Position numbers and translations under genes: made by a program
Shown: one piece after another, positions 18,825-27,235 of the stretch
Layout: the number at the start of each line of letters is the position of its first letter
Numbering within the stretch: position 1 is the stretch's first letter
Notes under the pieces: generated by a model
What the model was told of the DNA's origin: nothing
What the model saw: the letters and a program-made list of their open reading frames with translations, nothing else
Database searches by the model: none
NCBI RefSeq assembly: GCF_016634425.1
Contig: NZ_JAEPES010000001.1
Span: 875,183 to 939,182 of the forward strand
DNA: 64,000 nucleotides
Source of the DNA: Lacisediminihabitans changchengi
Lineage (GTDB): Bacteria; Actinomycetota; Actinomycetes; Actinomycetales; Microbacteriaceae
Reading direction: 5' to 3'

Positions 18825-19844
18825 ATGCGCCGCCGATGGTTCCGCCCGTCGACAGTCTCACGGTCCGTCCGGTCCCGGAGCCTGTCGACGGGCCGCGCCC
18901 TCGCGGTAACGGTGGCAATGCTGGTCGGCGTCGGCGCGGCGGCGCCGGCGTTCGCAGGGACGGATGCCGGGCATCCGTCAGCCTCGTCGTCGCCGTCTGA
19001 CCATGGCTTCCTCCGATTCCGACTCCCGTATCTCGACGGGATCGCCCCCGCCCCCGACTTTCCCAACCTGGCCCGCGCTGCCGCCCGCCCGGCACCACTG
19101 CTGCTGTTCCTCCCTGCGACGGGGGCGGTGCCCGACGACTATCGGGCCTTTCTCGCAACGGCGGCCGCCGTCGGCTACAGCGTGATCGGTCTCGACTACC
19201 CGAACCTCGGGCGGTCGGTCACCCGCACCTGCTTGGGCGATGCGAAGTGCTACACCATGCTGCAGCGCAACCGGTTTACCGGTGCGGATCCGTCGCGATT
19301 CAGTCACGTGACCGCGGCCAATTCCATCACCAACCGCTTTCGCGCGACGGTGCACTATCTCGAGCAGCACGACCCGAGCGGTAGATGGGGGCGCTATCTG
19401 CAACACGGGCACATCGACTGGTCCCGCATCGTGGTGGCCGGGCATTCGCAGGGTGGCGGGGAGTCGGCATTCATCGCGCACTACAACCGGGTGCAGGGTG
19501 TGCTGATGTTCTCCTCGCCGGTCGAGTCGTACGACAACGTCACGGCATCCTGGATCGACGGGAAGGGTGCAACGCCGGTGAGCCGGATGTTCGGCTTCGA
19601 CGTGCTCGGCGATATCTACCAGGACAGGATCGCCGGGAGCTGGCGCAAGCTCGGGCTGGGCACCGATCACGATCCGGTTGCCGTGCCGACCGGAGGCCAC
19701 GCGCTTCTGAGCTCGCTCCCGGTGGGGAGCCCGATTCAGACGCATGGCAGGTCGGTGGACGACCGAACACCCCGAGGAGCGAATGGCGTCCCGGTCTTCG
19801 CTCCGACCTGGCGCTGGATGCTCGACCAGGTCCGCCAGCCGTGA
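18825..19844 (+). CDS. Secreted alpha/beta hydrolase, paralogue 1
   Basis: 339-residue serine hydrolase. The N-terminus is very basic, followed by a hydrophobic stretch ALAVTVAMLVGVGAAAPAFAG with a likely signal-peptidase site after AFA (about residue 44), so it is exported. The nucleophile is Ser208 in GHSQGG; candidate His is in GGHALL and candidate Asp in FDVLGDIY. A Cys pair in TCLGDAKCY could form a disulfide. The oxyanion-side motif LLLFLPATG is conserved in the second copy at 20607. The substrate is unknown; family relatives include lipase/esterase-like enzymes. Its stop codon lies in a 27-bp inverted repeat. Confidence 0.82.
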   Translation: MRRRWFRPSTVSRSVRSRSLSTGRALAVTVAMLVGVGAAAPAFAGTDAGHPSASSSPSDHGFLRFRLPYLDGIAPAPDFPNLARAAARPAPLLLFLPATGAVPDDYRAFLATAAAVGYSVIGLDYPNLGRSVTRTCLGDAKCYTMLQRNRFTGADPSRFSHVTAANSITNRFRATVHYLEQHDPSGRWGRYLQHGHIDWSRIVVAGHSQGGGESAFIAHYNRVQGVLMFSSPVESYDNVTASWIDGKGATPVSRMFGFDVLGDIYQDRIAGSWRKLGLGTDHDPVAVPTGGHALLSSLPVGSPIQTHGRSVDDRTPRGANGVPVFAPTWRWMLDQVRQP

Positions 19845-19898
19845 GTTGCATGTTTTGGTCCCTTTCAGGCGCTGAAAGGGACCAAAACATGCAACTCA
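19842..19898. repeat. Perfect 27-bp inverted repeat with 3-nt loop
   Basis: Left arm 19842-19868 and right arm 19872-19898 are perfectly complementary around GCG. The left arm begins with the TGA stop of the hydrolase and the right arm reaches the -35 region expected for coaE. The stem is AT-richer than its surroundings (it contains GTTTTGG). It could be a bidirectional terminator or a copy of a repetitive palindromic element. Confidence 0.9.
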
Positions 19899-19918
19899 GG
19901 GGAAGGCAGGCGCGCGGC

Positions 19919-19924
19919 TAGCAT
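19919..19924 (+). promoter_or_regulatory. Predicted -10 of leaderless coaE promoter
   Basis: TAGCAT, then 6 nt, then the GTG at 19931. Confidence 0.55.
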
Positions 19925-19930
19925 TGTCGC

Positions 19931-20539
19931 GTGCATCTGATCGGGCTGACGGGCGGGATCGCCTCGGGGAAGAGCGCCGTGGCGCAACGACTGGCGAGCC
20001 ACGGAGCGATCGTGATCGACGCGGATCGGCTGGCGCGGGAGGTCGTCGAGCCGGGTACGCCCGGGCTCGCTGCGGTCGCCGATCGTTTCGGTGCCGGGGT
20101 CATCACCGCGGACGGCATGCTCGACCGCCCAGCACTCGGGGCGATCATCTTTACGGACGATCGCGCGCGCCTCGACCTCAACGCCATCACCCACCCGCTG
20201 GTGCAGCAGCGGGCACGCGACCTGATTGCTGCTGCGGAGGCGCACGACCCGGATGCCGTCGTGGTCTACGACGTCCCGCTGCTTCTCGAGGCCTCTTCGC
20301 AGAGCGGGTATCACCGGTTCGAGAAGATCATCGTGGTGGAGGCAGAACCGGCAACGCGCATCCGTCGCCTCGTCGAGTTGCGGGGGATGAGCGACCACGA
20401 CGCCGCGCGCCGCATCGCGTCGCAGGCCACCGACGCGGAGCGCCGAGCGATCGCCGACATCGTGATCGACAGCAACGGCACGCTCGACGACACACTCGCG
20501 CAGGCCGACGACGTGTGGACGCAGCTCCGCGAGCTCTAA
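19931..20539 (+). CDS. coaE: Dephospho-CoA kinase
   Basis: 202-residue kinase catalysing the last step of coenzyme A synthesis. P-loop LTGGIASGKSAVA near residue 6, then DADRLAREVVEPG, the ITHPLVQQR motif and YDVPLLLEA. The length is that of the core enzyme; the C-terminal GrpB-like or other extension seen in some actinobacteria is absent. The GTG start follows a -10 by 6 nt. Its neighbours on both sides are related secreted hydrolases of unrelated function. Confidence 0.96.
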   Translation: MHLIGLTGGIASGKSAVAQRLASHGAIVIDADRLAREVVEPGTPGLAAVADRFGAGVITADGMLDRPALGAIIFTDDRARLDLNAITHPLVQQRARDLIAAAEAHDPDAVVVYDVPLLLEASSQSGYHRFEKIIVVEAEPATRIRRLVELRGMSDHDAARRIASQATDAERRAIADIVIDSNGTLDDTLAQADDVWTQLREL

Positions 20540-20606
20540 GTTCTCCCGGGTTATGGGCCGACCCGGGATATGGTTGCTGCGGTAGACGGGGACCGAGGGG
20601 AGTCGC

Positions 20607-21539
20607 ATGCGCACGGGGCGACGCCTGGCGATCATCGCCGCAGCGCTCTGCGTCGTGCTGTCGTGCACTGTTGCCCAGGCCGCCCGGGCCGATACCCGCG
20701 ACCACGCCACTACCCCTGATCACGATGGGCCGGGATCGTCGCTCATCTCGTTCCGGCTGCCGGAGACCGGCGATGCCTTTCTCTCGCCAAACGCGCGCAA
20801 CTTCGCCGTCAGAGGCACGAAGGGCAGCCCGCTGCTGCTGTTTCTGCCGGCCACCCGCTCGGTCCCTCGCGACTACCGCTCCTTCCTCGACACCGCGGCC
20901 TCGCTCGGCTACCACGTGCTCGCCCTTGACTATCCGAATCGCGGCCAGTCCGTGGTGCACCTGTGTGCCGGGGCGCCGCGCTGTTATGGCGAGGTGCAGC
21001 GCAATCGCTTCCAGGGCGGCGGGCAGAGCGCGTTCAATTCGGTCGACCGGCGTGACTCGATCCTCAACCGGTTGCGGATGTCGCTCGACCACCTGCAATT
21101 CACCGACCCCGGCGGGGCCTGGTCACGGTATCGCTCCGGCGACAGCATCCGCTGGGATCGGGTGGTCGTCGCAGGCCACTCCCAGGGCGGGGGACTCGCC
21201 GCCTACATCGCTCATCGTTTCCGGGTGCACGGTGCCCTGATGTTCTCCTCCCCGGTGCAGAGCGACGCTGGTGTGCCGGCTCGTTGGATGCGCAAAAGCG
21301 GGGCGACCCCGGCATCCGTCCAGTACGGCCTGGTGGACGTCCGCGACCGATACGCGACGAACGTCACGGCGTCGTGGGCGACCATGGGGATGACCGGCAC
21401 TCACGCCATCGTGTCCGAGCTCGATCTCGGCTCGCCCAGCGACTCGCACCTTCGCACCGTCACCGACCGGAGCCCCCGCGTCGATGGGGTGCCCGTGCTC
21501 GCGCCGACCTGGCGGTGGATGCTCGAACAGGTGCGCTGA
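20607..21539 (+). CDS. Secreted alpha/beta hydrolase, paralogue 2
   Basis: 310-residue paralogue of the hydrolase at 18825. Signal peptide: basic MRTGRR, hydrophobic LAIIAAALCVVLSCTVAQA, cleavage near residue 28. Nucleophile Ser192 in GHSQGG; candidate His in GTHAIV. The Cys pair (LCAGAPRCY), the LLLFLPATR motif, the MFSSPVQS motif and the end APTWRWMLEQVR are all shared with copy 1. It has a ribosome site (GAGGGGAG) 6 bp before the ATG, unlike the leaderless copy 1. The substrate is unknown. Confidence 0.82.
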   Translation: MRTGRRLAIIAAALCVVLSCTVAQAARADTRDHATTPDHDGPGSSLISFRLPETGDAFLSPNARNFAVRGTKGSPLLLFLPATRSVPRDYRSFLDTAASLGYHVLALDYPNRGQSVVHLCAGAPRCYGEVQRNRFQGGGQSAFNSVDRRDSILNRLRMSLDHLQFTDPGGAWSRYRSGDSIRWDRVVVAGHSQGGGLAAYIAHRFRVHGALMFSSPVQSDAGVPARWMRKSGATPASVQYGLVDVRDRYATNVTASWATMGMTGTHAIVSELDLGSPSDSHLRTVTDRSPRVDGVPVLAPTWRWMLEQVR

Positions 21540-21540
21540 G

Positions 21541-21546
21541 TAGGCT
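21541..21546 (+). promoter_or_regulatory. Predicted -10 of leaderless ligase promoter
   Basis: TAGGCT starts directly after the hydrolase stop codon; 6 nt later is the ATG at 21553. Confidence 0.5.
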
Positions 21547-21552
21547 GGGGGA

Positions 21553-23025
21553 ATGTCGGCACCCGAAGGCCTCCGTGCTCTTATCCACCGGCAGGCGTTG
21601 GCGTCGCCGCGGTCGCGTTACCTCGAAGACGCACGCTCGAATCGATCCATCGACTACGCCGAACTCGAGGCGACCGCCTCCGTCTGGGCCGCCGAGCTCA
21701 ACGCCCGCGGCATCGCTCCCGGCGGCTCGGTCATCATCGACATCGCCGATCCGCTGGACTTCGCCCTCGTGCACCTGTCGGTGATCGCGGCGGGGCGACG
21801 GTCGGTGCCGACCAATCCCGATCTCACCGAGGCCGAGCTGCGTCGCATCTCCGACCTGCTGGACGGTGCCGACCTGCTCGTTACGGATCGTGACGACCGG
21901 GCCGGTATCGGAGTGCCCATCGTCCCTGTCGTGCCGGTCGTGCCAGCCATCACGCTCTCGTCCACCGGTCCGGCTGCGGTCCCGGGCGAGGGCTCGGCCC
22001 TCCTCTTCACGTCCGGATCGACCGGCACACCGAAGGGGGTGGAGCTCGGCGAACGTCAACTGCTCTTCGTCGCGCGCGGCATCGCCGAGAACAACCAGCT
22101 CGTGCCGACGGATCGCGGCTACAACCCGCTCCCGCTGTTCCACGTCAACGCCGAGGTGGTGGGTCTGCTCTCGACCCTCGTCGCCGGGGCGACCATCGTG
22201 CTTGATCGTCGGTTTCACCGCACCGGGTTCTGGGAGCTCATGGACGAGCGCCGCATCACCTGGCTGAACGCGGTGCCGGCGATGCTCGCGGTGCTCGCCC
22301 GGGGTGGGGAGTTCGCCGTGCCGGCGTGTCTGCGGTTCGTGCGCTCGGCATCCGCCCCGCTGCCAGATGCCGTGCGCGCCTCGCTCGGCGACGTGCCGCT
22401 CATCGTCAGCTACGGGATGACCGAGGGGGCCAGCCAGATCACCGCGACGCCGCTCGATGCGCCACCACGTGACGGGTCGGTTGGGGTTCCCGTCGGCAGC
22501 GAGGTGCAGGCGCGGGCCGAGGACGGCACGGTGCTCGCGGCTGGCGAGGTTGGCGCATTCTGGATCCGCGGGCCCGGCATCGTGACGAGCTATTTCGAGG
22601 GGCGCGCGCGCGAGCGCTTCGATGCCGACGGCTGGTTGAGTACGGGCGACCTCGGCTACCTCGACGACGACGGGTACGTCTACCTGGTCGGCCGCTCTGA
22701 CGATGTGATCAACCGCGGCGGAGAGAAGGTCTACCCGGCCGAGGTCGAGGAGGTATTGCTCGGCGACGCGCGAGTGCGCGAGGCGGTGGTGGTCGGTAAA
22801 CCCGACCCGATCCTGCACCAGGTTCCGGTCGCCTTCGTGATCCCCGTCAGCGCGCTGAGCGACAGCGAGACGCTGGCCTTCGTCGGCGAACTGTTCGAGC
22901 GGGTAGAGCGCGAGCTCCCGCGATTCAAGCGTCCGATCGACATCTCGGTCGTCAACGACGTGCCGCGCGCCCCCACGGGCAAGGTGCAGCGCAGCCGAGT
23001 ACGCGAGCTGGTGGAGCAGGAGTGA
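21553..23025 (+). CDS. Acyl-adenylate-forming ligase (AMP-binding, acyl-CoA synthetase-like)
   Basis: 490-residue ANL-superfamily enzyme that activates a carboxylate as acyl-AMP, probably for transfer to CoA. P-loop LLFTSGSTGTPKGVE, A5 motif SYGMTEGASQ, A7 region DGWLSTGDLGYLDDDG, hinge GRSDDVINRGGEKVYP, and catalytic Lys in PRAPTGKVQRSR. There is no carrier-protein domain and no signal peptide. The substrate pocket cannot be assigned. The downstream acyltransferase GTG overlaps its stop by 4 bp, so the two genes form a coupled pair that may activate and then transfer an acyl group. Confidence 0.86.
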   Translation: MSAPEGLRALIHRQALASPRSRYLEDARSNRSIDYAELEATASVWAAELNARGIAPGGSVIIDIADPLDFALVHLSVIAAGRRSVPTNPDLTEAELRRISDLLDGADLLVTDRDDRAGIGVPIVPVVPVVPAITLSSTGPAAVPGEGSALLFTSGSTGTPKGVELGERQLLFVARGIAENNQLVPTDRGYNPLPLFHVNAEVVGLLSTLVAGATIVLDRRFHRTGFWELMDERRITWLNAVPAMLAVLARGGEFAVPACLRFVRSASAPLPDAVRASLGDVPLIVSYGMTEGASQITATPLDAPPRDGSVGVPVGSEVQARAEDGTVLAAGEVGAFWIRGPGIVTSYFEGRARERFDADGWLSTGDLGYLDDDGYVYLVGRSDDVINRGGEKVYPAEVEEVLLGDARVREAVVVGKPDPILHQVPVAFVIPVSALSDSETLAFVGELFERVERELPRFKRPIDISVVNDVPRAPTGKVQRSRVRELVEQE

Positions 23026-24212
23026 CGTCCGCACAACCCGCAGCCGCGACATCCGCGCCCCGCGTTCGCGCGCCGCACCTCTACGAGGTCGACGTCGTGC
23101 GCATCCTCACTTTCGCCTGCGTCATCGCGGTGCACACCACGAGCCACACGGCGGCGGCGGATGATGTCGGCCTGTACGCACTGCTCGGGCTCGTGCACTT
23201 TACGCGAGAGGTATTCTTCGCGCTCTCCGGTTTCGTACTGGTCTACAGCTACCTCAGCAAACCGGTGCCGATGAAGAAGTTCTGGCCGCGGCGCTTCCTT
23301 CTCGTGGGGGTGCCGTACGTGGTGTGGTCGGCGATCTATTTCGTGTCGGCGAACATCTATTCGCCATACGGAACCATTCCCGAGATGGTCGGCAGATTCG
23401 CTCTCAAGCTCGTCACCGGCAACGCCTGGTATCACCTGTATTTCCTGCTCGTGACGATGCAGGTCTACCTGCTGGTGCCGGTGATCGTCTGGCTGATCAG
23501 GAAGACCCGCGGGCATCACGTCGCCCTGCTCGTGACCGCAGGCGTCTTCCAGTTGGCACTCACCGCGGTCTACGCGTATGTGCCGGACTTGCCGGAGTGG
23601 CTGGGTGGCTACGCCAAGGTCTACTTCTTCAGCTACCTGTTCTTCATCCTTCTCGGTGCCGTCGCGGCCGACCACGCACAACAGCTGCTCGCCTGGGTTC
23701 GCGGGCATCGCGCACTGATCGGCTGGGTGACCCTGGCGACCGGTCTCGTCACCCTCGGGGTCTTCGCCTTCCAGCACCTCGCGCTGGGGTTCAGCCTCTA
23801 CCGCTCGGGCACCCCGCTGCAGCCGATCCTCATGGTGTGGTCCGTCGCGGTCGGGCTGGGCTTCCTCGCGGTCGGCAGCTGGTGGGCCGATCGCCGCCGG
23901 CCGACGTCGTTCGTGGCCAGGGGAGTGGATGTCGCCTCCGACCGGTCGTTCGGCATCTTCCTGTCGCATCCGCTCGTGCTGTGGATCCTGCTCTGGGTCG
24001 GTGGGGACTGGGTGCCCAACCACGTGGCCACGCCGTGGCTGACGCTCGTCGCGTACGTGGTCGTGTTGGTCGGGGCCGCGGCGATCACCGAATTGGCCCG
24101 TCGCTCGCCGGTCAGCCTGCCGCTCACCGGTCGTCCGTGGATTTACAGGCGCACAAAGCCCCGCCCCGCCGCGGTGGCGTCCCCGGGTGCCGGTGGCCCG
24201 CCGCCGGACTGA
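23022..24212 (+). CDS. Membrane acyltransferase (acyltransferase 3 family)
   Basis: 396-residue integral membrane protein with about ten hydrophobic helices. The N-terminal LYEVDVVRILTFACVIAVHT carries the His typical of acyltransferase 3 (OafA-like) proteins, followed by FALSGFVLVYSYL. These enzymes O-acetylate or O-acylate cell-surface sugars or lipids. Co-translated with the upstream ligase. The C-terminus is Pro-rich and cytoplasmic-looking. The acceptor is unknown. Confidence 0.83.
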   Translation: MTSAQPAAATSAPRVRAPHLYEVDVVRILTFACVIAVHTTSHTAAADDVGLYALLGLVHFTREVFFALSGFVLVYSYLSKPVPMKKFWPRRFLLVGVPYVVWSAIYFVSANIYSPYGTIPEMVGRFALKLVTGNAWYHLYFLLVTMQVYLLVPVIVWLIRKTRGHHVALLVTAGVFQLALTAVYAYVPDLPEWLGGYAKVYFFSYLFFILLGAVAADHAQQLLAWVRGHRALIGWVTLATGLVTLGVFAFQHLALGFSLYRSGTPLQPILMVWSVAVGLGFLAVGSWWADRRRPTSFVARGVDVASDRSFGIFLSHPLVLWILLWVGGDWVPNHVATPWLTLVAYVVVLVGAAAITELARRSPVSLPLTGRPWIYRRTKPRPAAVASPGAGGPPPD

Positions 24213-24439
24213 CTTCCCCTGTTCGTGTTCCGCCATCCGTCGATCCTGCCCGCGCATCATTCAGGAGGTGGTGGGGGGTTGACGGATGGTACGAAGATCC
24301 GCCACTCGAGACACTCGCGTCACACCACGTCCTGAATCTCGCGAAACCTCATTCGCGCGCCCGCTTGTCATCCGCGCGGGGGTTACAACCTGCGCGGTGT
24401 TGACAATGGGGCGCGGTGTTGCCGTGAGCGGCGTCCGAA

Positions 24440-25750
24440 CTAGTCGGTGCTGCCCGCGAGGGGGGAGCCGATCGGATCTACCCGCTTTGGCTTCATCACG
24501 CCGGCGAGCACTGTCGCGGCGACCAGGATGCCGATGGAGACGGCGAACGGTACGACGAAGTCGCCGGTCACATCCACGAGAGCACCGACGACGATCGGGG
24601 AGAGGATGCCCGCGACGCCGAAGCCGGTGTTCATCATGCCGCTGGCCGTGCCCGACCAGGTGGGGGCGACATCCATCGGAATCGACCAGAGCTGCGCGTT
24701 GGTGAGTTCGAGGAAGAAGAACGAGAAGGCGAGGGCCACGATGGCCACAGTCAGGGGCGGTGAGAACACCAGCGGCACGAGGCAGAGCGCCGAGCCGATG
24801 AAGCCGATCAGCAGCAACGTGCGCCGGGCGCTGCGGGCGTTGCCGGTCTTACGCAGCAGCCGGTCGCTCAGTACGCCGCCCAACGTGTCGCCGATAACGC
24901 CACCGGCGAGGATGAGGGAGGTGAGCAGGCCGTACTTGCTGATGTCCTGCTTGTAGACGGTGGCGAGCAGCGTCGGAATCCACGTGAAGAATACCCAGGC
25001 GACCCAGCCGTAGCCGAAGTCGACCAGCGTCACGGGCAGGATCGTGCGGATCAGCCGCTTCCACGGCACCGGCGGGCGATCGGCCGCCTTGGGGATGGCG
25101 GGAACCTCGGAGAGTTCCTGCGCGGTCATCCCCTTCATGTCCCTCGGACGGTCGCGGAACATGACGAACCAGACGATGGCCCAGAGCATGCTGAGCACCC
25201 CGACGAGGAAGAACGACTCGCGCCAGCCCGACCAGATGATCAGCGTCGTCACCACGATCGGCGCGGCGAACGTGCCGAGGCGGGATGCCGAGTGCACGAT
25301 GCCCTGCACGAAACCGTTGCGGTCCGGCGGCATCCATCGGCTCATCGCCTGGGTGGCGGTGGGGAAGGTGGCCGATTCGCTGAAGCCGAGGATCGCGCGC
25401 GCGATCAGCAGGGAGACCAGGCCGACGGCGAGTCCGGTGAAGAGCGTCGACGCACCCCAGAGTAGGCCCAGGATGAGGAGGCCACGGCGAGGGCCGACCT
25501 TCTCGCCGATCCACCCGCCGAATATCTGCAGGCTGGCGTAGAAGATCGCGAACACCGATGCCGCGAGGCCGAATTCCGCGTTGGTGAGGCCGAATTCCTT
25601 GATGATCGAGGGGCCGGCCGCAGAGATGTTGGTGCGGTCGAAATAGGCGATGAAGTACATCACGCATAGCAGTACGAGTACGCGCCCGCGGCGGCGGTGG
25701 AACAGGATCGGCGTGGCGGCCGTGCGCGGAGCAGTGTCGGTCAGTGCCAT
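24440..25750 (-). CDS. MFS transporter, anion:cation symporter type
   Basis: 436-residue 12-helix permease. The first helix region VMYFIAYFDRTNISAAGP has the DRTNIS signature of the ACS family (sugar-acid, phthalate and similar organic anion carriers). A second signature GWIGEKVGPRRGLL lies between helices 2 and 3, and ARAILGFSESATFPT resembles the family helix 4. The substrate cannot be set, and no catabolic genes are adjacent. The 227 bp beyond its stop, up to the convergent acyltransferase, holds a separated 9-bp inverted repeat (CCATCCGTC/GACGGATGG) but no clear gene. Confidence 0.87.
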   Translation of the reverse strand: MALTDTAPRTAATPILFHRRRGRVLVLLCVMYFIAYFDRTNISAAGPSIIKEFGLTNAEFGLAASVFAIFYASLQIFGGWIGEKVGPRRGLLILGLLWGASTLFTGLAVGLVSLLIARAILGFSESATFPTATQAMSRWMPPDRNGFVQGIVHSASRLGTFAAPIVVTTLIIWSGWRESFFLVGVLSMLWAIVWFVMFRDRPRDMKGMTAQELSEVPAIPKAADRPPVPWKRLIRTILPVTLVDFGYGWVAWVFFTWIPTLLATVYKQDISKYGLLTSLILAGGVIGDTLGGVLSDRLLRKTGNARSARRTLLLIGFIGSALCLVPLVFSPPLTVAIVALAFSFFFLELTNAQLWSIPMDVAPTWSGTASGMMNTGFGVAGILSPIVVGALVDVTGDFVVPFAVSIGILVAATVLAGVMKPKRVDPIGSPLAGSTD

Positions 25751-25802
25751 GGAGCGCTCATTCCGCGAGAGGTGACATCGGGTGTACTCGGTGTGACGCT
25801 AC

Positions 25803-25817
25803 GGATATTCCCTATCC
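25803..25817. promoter_or_regulatory. Short palindrome upstream of MFS gene
   Basis: GGATA-TTCCC-TATCC lies 53 bp before the MFS start, in an AT-richer patch. Its place and symmetry suit a regulator site, but the regulator is unknown. Confidence 0.35.
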
Positions 25818-25892
25818 AACAGCTATGCGGCCATAAAACACCCGAAACGCCGTGCACTCAATGCTCGTGCATGGATCTGACCAGCCCAGAGC

Positions 25893-26855
25893 TCAGGCGA
25901 GCACTGCCGGAGCCACGATCAGCACGGTCGGCACGGCGAGCAGCGCCACGCTGCAGATCAGCGCGAGGGCGCGGCCCGCGGCGCCGAGGGGCCGCCCCGG
26001 CGTGATGAGTCTCGTGAGGCGGCGCTCGGCCGAATGGCCGTCGGCGGCGAGGGCGCGAGCCGTGGCATCCGTCGCCGGGTCGAGGCGCGAGACGGCCGGC
26101 GCATCCGATGCCGAGGCGACCAGGGCGATGGATGCCGCGAGCGCCTCGTCCGGAACCTGCTGGCGAGCGCGGTCGTCGGCCAACATCTCGACCAGCACGG
26201 TCACCGCATCGAGGGCCCGCGTCGCGATGGGGAACCAGGGCAGCGATCCGCGCCAGGCCCGGAAGGCGACCAGGAGAAGGTGATGACGCTGCGTCGCGTG
26301 GGCGAGCTCGTGCGCGATGACTGCCTGCAACTGCTGGTCGTCGAGCAGTTCGACGAGCCCGGCCGAGAGCACGGTCACCGAGCGGGTCGTTCCGGGCAGG
26401 CAATATGCCACCGGCGCCTCGTGCTCGAGCAGACGCATGCCGGGGCGTTCGGGAATGGGTGCGCTGAGGAGTCGAACCAGCTGGCCGTGCCGGCGTCGAG
26501 AACGCTCGGCGCGAGCGAAGGTAAGGCCGAGCGTGAGAAGCAGGTGCACCCCGAGCAGGATGCCGCCGCTGACCGCGAACATCTGCAGGAAGCTTGTCCC
26601 GGCCGGCAATTCGCCCGCCACCAGCCAGCCCGGGAAGGCGGCGAGTCCGGTGGCGAGATCGTCGCCGAATGGCTCGAGCCCGAACGAGAACAGAGCGCCG
26701 AGCATGGAAAGTCCACCGGCCAGCGCGATCGCCTGCCAGACGATCAGGGCGGTGGCTGGCGCTCGAGCTGGCCAGGATGCCCGTGCGAGCAGGATCGGCA
26801 CCGGCCAGGCCAGGGCGATCGCGAGAATCGCGAGAGCAACCCAGGTGATGGTCAC
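25893..26855 (-). CDS. M56-family membrane metallopeptidase (BlaR1-like, no sensor domain)
   Basis: 320-residue membrane protein with hydrophobic segments at about 2-22, 35-58 and 90-112 and one near the C-terminus. Zinc motif HELAHATQRHH starts at H182. It lacks the extracellular penicillin-binding sensor domain of BlaR1/MecR1, so the inducing signal is probably not a beta-lactam bound there. The GTG start overlaps the blaI stop by 4 bp. In the family, such proteases lead to inactivation of the partner BlaI-type repressor. Confidence 0.85.
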   Translation of the reverse strand: MTITWVALAILAIALAWPVPILLARASWPARAPATALIVWQAIALAGGLSMLGALFSFGLEPFGDDLATGLAAFPGWLVAGELPAGTSFLQMFAVSGGILLGVHLLLTLGLTFARAERSRRRHGQLVRLLSAPIPERPGMRLLEHEAPVAYCLPGTTRSVTVLSAGLVELLDDQQLQAVIAHELAHATQRHHLLLVAFRAWRGSLPWFPIATRALDAVTVLVEMLADDRARQQVPDEALAASIALVASASDAPAVSRLDPATDATARALAADGHSAERRLTRLITPGRPLGAAGRALALICSVALLAVPTVLIVAPAVLA

Positions 26856-27223
26856 AGCAGCTGCTTGTCGCCCACCAGTCGACCGTCGAGCATCTGGCGC
26901 AGAGTGGCCGCCTCGCCCGAGCTGACTTGTCCGATGAACCGTGCGAGCACCGCGGTGCGGTCGGGCGCCGTGCCGAGCACCTCATGCATCAGCTCGGCCA
27001 TGTGCGCGGCACGGGTGGTAGCGGCGGCGAACAGATGCGGGCGGGCATCCCGTTCCCGGATCACGAAGCCTTTGCTCTCGAGGCGACCCAGCACCGTCAG
27101 CACCGTCGTGGTGGCGAGTTCTTTGCCATCGAGGCGGTCACGGATGTCCGTTGCCGCAAGTGCGTTGGCGGAATCCCAGAGGATGTCCATCACCGTTCGT
27201 TCGAGTTCCCCCAGCGTTGCCAT
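26852..27223 (-). CDS. blaI: BlaI/MecI/CopY-family repressor
   Basis: 123-residue winged-helix repressor. MATLGELERTVMDILWD starts the helix-turn-helix domain, with ATTTVLTVLGRLESKGFV as recognition helix and wing; the C-terminal part (about 75-120) is the dimer helix pair. Operon partner is the M56 protease. Its -10 (TAGAAT on the minus strand at 27230-27235) is 6 nt before the ATG and overlaps the first operator palindrome, so autorepression is likely. The divergent gene is cydA. Confidence 0.9.
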   Translation of the reverse strand: MATLGELERTVMDILWDSANALAATDIRDRLDGKELATTTVLTVLGRLESKGFVIRERDARPHLFAAATTRAAHMAELMHEVLGTAPDRTAVLARFIGQVSSGEAATLRQMLDGRLVGDKQLL

Positions 27224-27229
27224 GTCCAG

Positions 27230-27235
27230 ATTCTA
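27230..27235 (-). promoter_or_regulatory. Predicted -10 of leaderless blaI promoter
   Basis: TAGAAT on the minus strand, then 6 nt, then the blaI ATG. It overlaps operator palindrome 1. Confidence 0.55.

Noticed and set aside
25893-27223. BlaI/M56 pair as a beta-lactam resistance module
   Set aside because: No beta-lactamase or PBP gene is adjacent and the protease lacks a penicillin-binding sensor domain; the neighbour is cydA.
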